Of a stretch of 64,000 nucleotides of DNA, positions 56,798 through 64,000 are shown piece after piece (the stretch's first letter is position 1; every line of letters starts with the position of its first letter). The notes beneath the pieces were generated by a model. That model ran no database searches, was not told the origin of the DNA, and saw nothing but the letters and a program-made list of their open reading frames with translations. Both the position numbers and the translations under genes were made by a program. The DNA is from Aquanectria penicillioides (taxonomy: Eukaryota; Ascomycota; Sordariomycetes; Hypocreales; Nectriaceae), in the NCBI GenBank assembly GCA_003415625.1, contig PYIU01000007.1:3596001-3660000 (forward strand). Direction: 5' to 3'.

Positions 56798-58339
56798 TCA
56801 AAGTGGGACGCAAGAGAGCCGTGTATTAGATCTGGGCCTCGCAACCTGTGGAAAATTGTACCCTATCGTGAATTGAAGTTACTAGCATAGAAATAATCAG
56901 ATGGAGATTTTCTGAAACGCCCAAGACTAGAGGTGCTGTGGCAAAGGGATAGTATGAGTTTGCACAGAATTTCTACGATGGTACTTGAGCGGTTTCTGTT
57001 ATACATCCGGCATGGTGCAAATAGAATTGAGATAACTGTATTGAATTGAGATCTGAAGACTCACCTGGCTGATATGTGCTCCTCGTTCCTGTCAGCATGT
57101 TGCTAGGCCATGCACGAGATCCCAAGGCACGCAACGATCCTTGCTTTTCAGCGGTGATGGGCTTGTAGATTTCTCTTTATTGGCCTGAAATCAGGGAGCA
57201 AAAATAACGGGGACAAAATTTGGTGGGTATATTCGGCCGTTGGCACGGCGTTCTGAGACATCCAGCCTGACATGTCACTGGCCGAGAAAGGACTGGTGGT
57301 GGGTGCATGGATGGACTGAGATACGAACCAAGACTGGGTAATCGAGCATCCTGAAGTCCTGCAAGGCCTCTTGGATATGAAAACTGGATTGTAGGAAGCA
57401 GCTGGAAGAAGGATGGCCCCAAATTACTAAACGGCAATGACCACTTTGGCTGGGCACAGTCTGACAACATAGCCACGTTGTCCTGCTCCTCGAGACCTCA
57501 GACCGCCCGTCCTAAGGCGGCCGCGTGCTGCTGCCAGGGCCATTTCTGTGGCCTTCGGGCCATCAGTCACCAGGATCGCCCCGTTCGGCGTGCTCCAAGC
57601 GGAACGAATCTTTCGCTGTATTCGTCTCCATGGATATCTCGGCTGGACCACGGCCCAGGTACTCATGATATGTAGATGAACATGAGCTTTGCTTCACAAC
57701 CAGCCATCTGCACTGTGAATAGAGAAGAGATGGAAGAGACGTCCATGTTCATGCCTTCTTAGGAATGTCTATAAAGAGACATTGACTTCCGCTGCCCTAG
57801 TTGATGATGAGAAAGCAGAGAAATACTATAGACAGAACAATGACGATAATGAAACTGGCGGGTTACCGTGTGACGAACATGGTGACTCAGGGCCGAGCCG
57901 CTATCTCTTTAAGAAAGCGCCGTCACATTGATGAACTACTTCTATTGCAAATAGCTAGAAATTAAAGAAATAAAAGGCTAAGAAGATTGAGAATTGATAG
58001 AGGAAAATCTGCCAAGCAAGTTTCTATTTTAAGTAGTCCCTTTGTATCTCTCCCGACCTCCCCCATCATAGGTTGATCCGTATTACCGTACACCACCAAC
58101 TTGATGGCTACTAAGTAAATGAAACCTATCTACGCTATTAATTACTATGCAATAATTCCACTGGCCATCCATTATTAAGAAGTAAGAGTTTTCCCTCTGT
58201 CTCCCGCCTATTATCGCGGAATATTAAACCATGACATTGCCGAGCTTTCAAGAGGATGGGGTGGTTCTTTGGCAAGAACTTTTCATCAGTTGATATCCCT
58301 CTTTCAGGCTAGCAAACTGCGTTCTTTACCTCTCCATCA
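56798..58339. other. Intergenic interval
   Basis: No gene supported. A 79-codon minus-strand frame at 57427-57666 (IRSAWSTPNGAILVTDG) is unrecognised. The part at 57930-58200 is AT-rich with many short stop-broken frames and may be decayed repeat DNA. Confidence 0.4.
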
Positions 58340-59290
58340 TCATATTAAGACATCCCAAGCCGCGTATAAGAGAACCGTGCCCGGGAGAAGAGAAATATCG
58401 GTTTCCCTCAATAACTTCTCTTTAAGCGATACCACATGCTCGAGTATTGCTTTCTGTGCCTGCCATCTATGCGGTATGCGTAAGCAAAGTCGTCTTGGGA
58501 GAATATGAGATCAATATCGGTCCCCATTAACAACCTCTCTCGGCGTGATACAACATGCTTGAGAAACTGTATTGCTTTCCCTTTTTTGTCCATTGTGTCG
58601 GTATTTTATGCCAAGGGCGTGTTTAGATTTTATGAGTTCCTCGTCATCCACTTCCAAGCCTTTCATTTGTATCGATACCACGTGCTCGAGTAAGCTCAAT
58701 GCTTTTGATGACTTTTCATTCCCGTGGTACATTTCGGCAAGATCTCTTTGAGATCTGAGGAGGTTAGGATCATCCTCACCGAGGACCTTTTCTTCTTCTA
58801 TTTCCTCCTCATATAGCAGTATTGCTCTCTCTAGCTGCCCATCTTCGGAGTACCGTTTTGCATGTGACTTCAAAGACTCCAGTAGAGTATCGGTTTTTGG
58901 CACTTCATCATCTCCGTCCAATTCGTTCTGACTGAGACCAAGCCCGTAGATTTGTTGAACAGGGCTGCCAATTTGGGACTCATACTGCCGCTTATCGCTG
59001 GCTCGGGCATTAACGAGTCGTTTGATCTCCTCGTAGTGCTCATTCCGAATGTTCCTCATCTGTTCCAAGCTCGCTCGTCTGTGCAAAGCGATATGAACAT
59101 GCTCTTGCCAACTCCTGTCATGCTCATGACTGCGATGAATATATCTTGATCGCTTAGAACGAACGGCTCTCAAAATTGTCTTCGTACCCTGACTGCACTG
59201 ACTGCACTCGTGAGACAGAAGAAGTAGAAGAAGACATGATGTCACTGAATCTCAGGCCACGAGCAGGCGTGGACACCATTGTACCTACGG
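58340..59290 (-). pseudogene. Broken TPR (kinesin-light-chain-like) repeat gene
   Basis: The intact part (59245 to about 58580) carries TPR units of about 42 residues: SEDGQLERAILLYEEEIEEE, then DPNLLRSQRDLAEMYHGN with KALSLLEHVVSIQMKGLE, then LIKSKHALGIKYRHNGQK. There the frame shifts at an A6 run (about 58590). The next unit continues in another frame as KAIQFLKHVVSRRERLLMGT and SQDDFAYAYRIDGR, shifts again at about 58460, and continues as KAILEHVVSLKEKLLRETD before a stop at 58340. Such repeats usually follow NB-ARC or similar domains in fungal NLR-like proteins; none is seen upstream. A Ser-rich segment (SSSTSSVSRVQSVQSGYED) upstream is in another frame and may be an earlier exon. Probably non-functional, unless both indels are sequence errors. 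Confidence 0.7.
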
Positions 59291-60989
59291 AGACCATCTC
59301 CCAAGGGGTATCAGAAAACCGGTTCGTTGAAGTTGACATCTTTTTTTTTCAGGCAAGAACATGTCACAGAAAAGGTTATCCAATGAATGAACCGCAACCG
59401 ATGGACCTTTCTGTAATATCTTGGTTGACAAGAGTCAGGAAATGTCTCACTGTACATAAAGCATTCTCGGTTTCCGTGTTTGTGTACTATTGAACCTGAA
59501 CGCTGGTCATCCCGTATTAGGGGAGAAACTACCTCTAGGTGGACTACTAATAACGGGCATGTTGTCACAAGCGCAAAATCTGCCTCGTATTCTAGGCGGA
59601 CTGACATGTGATGGACATATTTCAACCTCTTAGAGGGCTGTCTACAAACCATATTGCGACTTTTGACCATCTGTACATACTGTGAATCGTCATAGAAGCC
59701 ATATATCTGTAGCCATATATTTTGATTTGTTGGTGTCAGCATGGTGGACTTGCGTCAGCCACAAAATACAAGGCAACAAGTGTTAAAAAAGGTACGCTTT
59801 CAATGCTATTGCTGCTTTCCAAGGATATTAATAGCTGAGGTAGGGTTGGCCAGCAGACGCATAGGTTTAGACGGATACATTCATATTAAGAGAGCCGAAA
59901 AAGCAGCGATTAATTTATGAAAAATATTAGTTCAGAATATATAGGACAAACAGTAAATACTCAAGAGAAAGCAGTATAGTATATATCACACCTATATAGC
60001 AAAAACAACTTAAGGTAATAAATAGGATTTGTAGGCAACTTTAATAAAAAGCAATTAACGTCAGATAGAAATAGAAAGGGTTTTATGTAGTAGGAGCAAG
60101 GTATGTAGTATAAAGAGGATACTTTCTTATAGCAAATACAGTTCTAACTGCACAACAGAGTCTATCAACATATGCGCATGCCACCTGAGTGTAAGGAGGC
60201 TAGGCAAATTTGCTAAAATTACATCAATGAAAGTTCATCTATCTACCTCAATGGCCATGGGACCTCCATCTGGCGCATAGTCGAGGATGCCTCCAACAAT
60301 CTTCAACACATCATCAAGCTCGCATGGGTCATATCGTGTCAATTCTTCCAATTTGCGCAAATTTCACATGGGGTGAGCGGATTCCCGGGGCTTCCATAAC
60401 AATAATCAATGCTGCGGTCTCAGAATTGCTACTGTCATGGCCATGTGATGGTGCTAGGATATTCAGCTGACTAGACAAATTATCAACGCCCCTTGTCACC
60501 CTCAATTCCCTGCTTCTAGGGTAGGATTACTATTGTGGGTCGTGAAGCTGCATCCGAATAATCTGGCAGAGGATTATTTCTTCTTATCGTTCATTGACGG
60601 TCTCTGTATGATTTATTGATCTTTTTTGGTTCGGATTGGTTGAGACCATCATCGTATTGCCCGTTGGAGCTGTCAACACCGTTGCACTATTCCATATTGA
60701 GAGCCAATTTCCCGAGACTATTGGTGGTAGTGTGCCGCATCCCTTTAGGCGGCCACTTACGCCGCTGTTTTAATCAAATAGCGCCAGTTGCGGATCCAAG
60801 CTCCCCTGTTGACAGCTGAAGGCTGATGATGCAAAGCCCTGTTCCCTGCCTCAGCTGGCTTTGATTATCAGATATAACACGGGCATGGTCCGACTCTGGA
60901 ACCCAAGTTTGGTTGATGTTTTCTCATCACGTCCATTCTTTTCACACGCTCGTTTCTTTTCCATTATTTGATCTGTCTCTCTTTTCAAA
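59291..60989. other. Intergenic interval with an AT-rich island
   Basis: No gene supported. About 59880-60130 is strongly AT-rich with TATA/TAGTA-like repeats and no open frame, resembling RIP-decayed repeat DNA. The right end carries the promoter of the secreted-protein gene, with a GATATAACA TATA-like box about 120 bp before its ATG. Confidence 0.45.
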
Positions 60990-61415
60990 ATGGCCCCAAC
61001 CAAGCTCTTCATCAGCTTGCTAGTTGCCGTCAGTGTCGTCCAGGCTGGCCCGTGTAAGCCATCCAGCACAACAGCCTTGACGACAACCACAAGTACAACC
61101 GCAACGTCACAAGCGGCAGCAACAACAACCGCATGCACTCCGGGGCTCATCGATCCACCCCCTGCCGATAAGCAGTGCGGTGTAGTCGGGTATTTAACCT
61201 CGGGAAATGCCAATCTAGGCTACGGCTCCTCGTACTATCAGAATATCGACCGATGTGCCCAACGATGTGCACAAGTCGCCGGATGCACCGTGATCCAATA
61301 TGTACCGGGAGAATACTGTGGTTTCTACGGCACCCCGGCTGATTTCACCACTGACGGGGATACCAATGCACAAGGCCTTCTGTATGACCTGGAGTGCTAC
61401 AACCTGTGCACTTAG
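60990..61415 (+). CDS. Small secreted cysteine-rich protein with PAN/apple-like module
   Basis: Single-exon 141-residue frame. Residues 1-19 form a clear signal peptide (KLFISLLVAVSVVQA). Residues 25-48 are a Thr/Ser/Ala linker, likely O-glycosylated. The remaining 90 residues hold eight of the nine cysteines of the precursor (22, 49, 63, 89, 93, 99, 110, 136, 140). The spacing CAQRCAQVAGCTVIQY, followed by CGFY and a terminal ECYNLC, resembles PAN/apple-type modules, which bind carbohydrate or protein. With its size, secretion and cysteine content it fits a wall-associated or effector-like protein. No partner gene is seen, and the neighbour on the right is convergent. The fold assignment is tentative. 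Confidence 0.85.
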   Translation: MAPTKLFISLLVAVSVVQAGPCKPSSTTALTTTTSTTATSQAAATTTACTPGLIDPPPADKQCGVVGYLTSGNANLGYGSSYYQNIDRCAQRCAQVAGCTVIQYVPGEYCGFYGTPADFTTDGDTNAQGLLYDLECYNLCT

Positions 61416-61418
61416 ACG

Positions 61419-61941
61419 CCTCGGCACGACTCAATTTAATGTGTGAGGAATGCGAATGTGATCATTAGCGCATGCAAACTCACCGTCAACCTGGGAGGGT
61501 TGCATTTGGTGGCTGTCTGCGGATGAAAATCTGCGAAACGTTGTGTTTTGCTTCTGCTCCTTGGAGTCTTATAATTTTACTGTCCTGGCATGGCAAGTTT
61601 ATTTCTTGCAATACAATGACTATTTGACCTTTGGTTGTTCTCATACTTGATATTTGGAGGTATTGCTGCATGGGCGGGATACCTGGTAATTCTTTTCATG
61701 TCCAATTTATGTGCCATTCGTTTCACATTTACTCATGTGCCAACTCTCAGCTTTATGTTGTGGCCATGATCAATGATCTTTATGCTTCATAACGACACAG
61801 ATCCTTTAGAAAAGTTGAAATAAAGAAATGATAATGACTGCTAAACGCGAAGCTCTCATCAAATTAAGCATATTCGCAATGCCCACCCAAATATTAACTT
61901 GGGGCCATCTTCAATCGCTTGTTCAAACTATTTGTGTTACA
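61419..61941. other. Convergent 3' interval
   Basis: Holds the 3' ends of the secreted-protein gene and the acetyltransferase gene. No frame or structured RNA is evident. Confidence 0.45.
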
Positions 61942-62711
61942 TCACAGATCTGGTACAGGGTCAACCTTCTTGATCACCTTGGCTGGCGATCCAACAGCCA
62001 CTGAAAAGTCTGGAATGTCCTTGGTCACAACGCTGCCTGCGCCAATGGTACAGCCCTTGCCGATGGTCACTCCGGGCGTGATGGTAGTGTTTCCTCCTAT
62101 CCAGCAATCATCGCCGATGGTAACTTCTTTGGAGTATTCGATAAAATTACGGCGAGATTGGACATCTGTGTCGTGGGTTGCGGAGAAGATGGACACAAAG
62201 GGACCGAACAATACTCGGTTTCCAATCTTGACGATGCTGCAATCCAGGATCACAAGGCTGAAACTTGTAAGTATGGTAAGCTTTCACGTTTGTGCTGGGA
62301 GAAAAGCTTACTTGAAGTTGGAGTAGAAGCCGTCTCCGATGGAAATGTTACATCCATAGTCAACGCTAACTGGTGGCTCAATGTACGAACCCTTGCCGAT
62401 CTTGCCAATGAGTTGTTCCAGCATCTCCCGCCTGTCCGAAGCTAATGACTCTGGAGTGGCGTCATCAGGAAAGTGAGTATTGTACTTGTTCATGAGTTTT
62501 CTCGCGCGGAAGCGGGCGTTGATGAGTTCCGGTCCATATCCATCGTAGCTGTGACGGCGCTGTTAGTGAGACATGCCCCCACCCAAAGGCGACGGCGGGG
62601 GAGCTCGTACATCATGCCCGAGATCATCTTCTCGTATTCCTCACACCACGGCACATTTTCGAGAGTCTTTGCAAACTCCACCAGCTCCTGGTTCTTCTCA
62701 GTAGTTGCCAT
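61942..62711 (-). CDS. Maltose/galactoside O-acetyltransferase-like hexapeptide enzyme, three exons
   Basis: Exons are 62711-62611, 62548-62312 and 62257-61942, giving 654 nt and 217 residues. Introns are 62 nt (GTACGA, branch CTAAC, CACAG) and 54 nt (GTAAGC, TTTCAG). The N-terminal Mac domain reads EYEKMISG, then IYDGYGPELINARFRARKLM across the first junction. The left-handed beta-helix follows: IEPPVSVDYGCNISIGDGFY, LVILDCSIVKIGNRVLFGP, the catalytic-His segment FSATHDTD, and IGDDCWIGGNTTITPGVTIG with SVVTKDIPDFSVAVGSPAKV. The family moves acetyl from acetyl-CoA to sugar hydroxyls (LacA, Maa, NodL). The length is near that of Maa/LacA. The sugar substrate here is unknown. Cytosolic; no signal peptide. 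Confidence 0.93.
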
Positions 62712-64000
62712 TTTAATCACTCAAGATTCGACACTTCTCTAAACGGTGGGCTGCTCTTCCGAGCCGAGGGGTGCCGATGGGCTTATACGTGGTCTCGGTG
62801 GAGCCATAGGCCGGATTTTTGTCGATTGCTTATCGGGTGCTCAGCGGCCTCATCGCGGTTGCTCATCGGGCTGGACGCGCTGGGCTCTTGGCCATGTCGT
62901 GATATGCCTACATGAGGTTTAAAGCGGGGGTTATGGGTGTGTTCTAGAACATGACACGGCGAGGATGGGATCTTTCCGGATTCTCGTTCCGAGAGAGATG
63001 GCTGTTCTGAGACGTTGAGTGGAGAGGACGTCCCCAGACTCGGACCCCGCGGTGACCGCCACATCCCGCTATGAGGTCGGAACAGGGTTTGTGGAGTACA
63101 CACTGGCATACCACATCTGCAGTTCCTCCATTGACTGCGAAACATCTTGGCTATCCGGGCCTGTATCCGGATCAAGAGCTCTGGTGGTCAAACGGCCGTT
63201 TGCTTGCTTGTTGTTGGCGGGCCGGAGCTCCGCGCATCAAATCAAAGCATTCGCTGAGCCATGTTCCGTCAGAAATTCGCCGGAATTGGGCAAATGGAGG
63301 GTAGGACAGTTGACTTGTGACCGCGAACTTGGGATACGTTAGTTGGACATTTCACAAATCAGTAAATCCCTATGAGACGGGCCTTTTTACCCAAGTTATA
63401 ATATAAAACGAAAAACATTCCGCCAACAGGGTTGGGCCTGGACAGGATTGTATCTTCGGACCTGCTTACTGCCGACGGGAAATCGTCGGAGTGTTGAAGC
63501 GCTGTCGATGGCTCCCTCACCACACTGATGCGCCCCCGGCTGCAAGCCTCTACATGCAAAAAACGACAGCGTACTCAGCCTGCTGCAAGTCGATTTAACC
63601 GCGTTTCTAGCCCTACGGCCTGTACTGTGCCTTGCGTGCCGCCAGCGCCCCATCTGCGGCACTCCGGCATTCCCAGGCACGGGTGAGCGCGATGGTCTTG
63701 ACAGCGCTGCGTTTTCCCAAACAGGGAAATTTGGACGGGATTCAGTGGACGCCGAGCAAGGTTGAATCGGGATTAAGGCTCTCATCCTCCAAACACGGGC
63801 CCTTGGTGACCCATTCGCGACCCATTCGTGGCTTGTGATTTGACGTCACCCATCTAAGCTTGTGTCGCAGCCTGCTACAAATGGTTTAGCTTCACTGTGG
63901 CAATGCACCAGATCCTCCGCCCGGCTTAGAGGTGGGTGGTCTTACTCCGCCTCGTAAAAGGGAGATGAGGGCTCTCAAAAGATCATCTCATCGTACATTA
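62712..64000. other. Right-hand interval, no gene supported
   Basis: Contains the promoter of the acetyltransferase gene at its left end. Overlapping frames of 60-130 codons on both strands match no family. A gene could begin just beyond the right edge. Confidence 0.4.

Overview
The window is nuclear DNA of a filamentous ascomycete (Pezizomycotina). I infer a Sordariomycete, possibly Hypocreales, but the sequence does not settle this. The evidence is: short GT-AG introns of about 50-95 nt with CTAAC/CTGAC-like branch sites, an intron-bearing tRNA-Pro, fungal families such as DUF6594 and the ASST-type secreted proteins, and broken genes with CpA-to-TpA stop mutations of the RIP type.

Region 1-24.6 kb is the striking part. 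It is one minus-strand gene that starts at 24614 and is still open at the left edge. A 94-nt intron (19981-19888) joins a 4633-nt first exon to a second exon of at least 19,887 nt. Exon 2 has no stop in its frame. The product is at least 8,173 residues: a signal peptide, flocculin-like beta repeats, acidic and lysine-rich low-complexity blocks, a DNSSG-type block, then more than 6,600 residues of Ser/Gly/Thr/Ala/Arg repeat punctuated about 45 times by a conserved Pro-Gly-Thr-Lys-Val-Val motif. It looks like a giant cell-surface adhesin or mucin. Most other open frames in this interval are shadows of the repeat.

Region 24.6-34.6 kb holds a sparse upstream interval, an arylsulfotransferase-like (ASST) pseudogene, a three-exon DUF1989 gene, a two-exon multi-pass membrane protein, a tandem-chromodomain protein, and tRNA-Pro(AGG).

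Region 34.6-46.7 kb holds a beta-carbonic anhydrase with mitochondrial-type and cytosolic-type starts, a Ulp1-fold protein whose expected nucleophile Cys appears to be Ser, tRNA-Ser(AGA), and an HGSNAT/DUF1624-type membrane acyltransferase-like protein.

Region 46.7-64 kb is more accessory: a frameshifted dimeric alpha/beta-barrel (ABM-like) pseudogene, an ankyrin-repeat protein, a tyrosine-rich hypothetical protein, a four-exon DUF6594 membrane protein, a broken TPR gene, an AT-rich island, a small secreted nine-cysteine protein, and a three-exon maltose-acetyltransferase-like enzyme. No biosynthetic cluster or shared pathway is evident; the genes look independent. The clearest candidate for something undescribed is the giant repeat protein.
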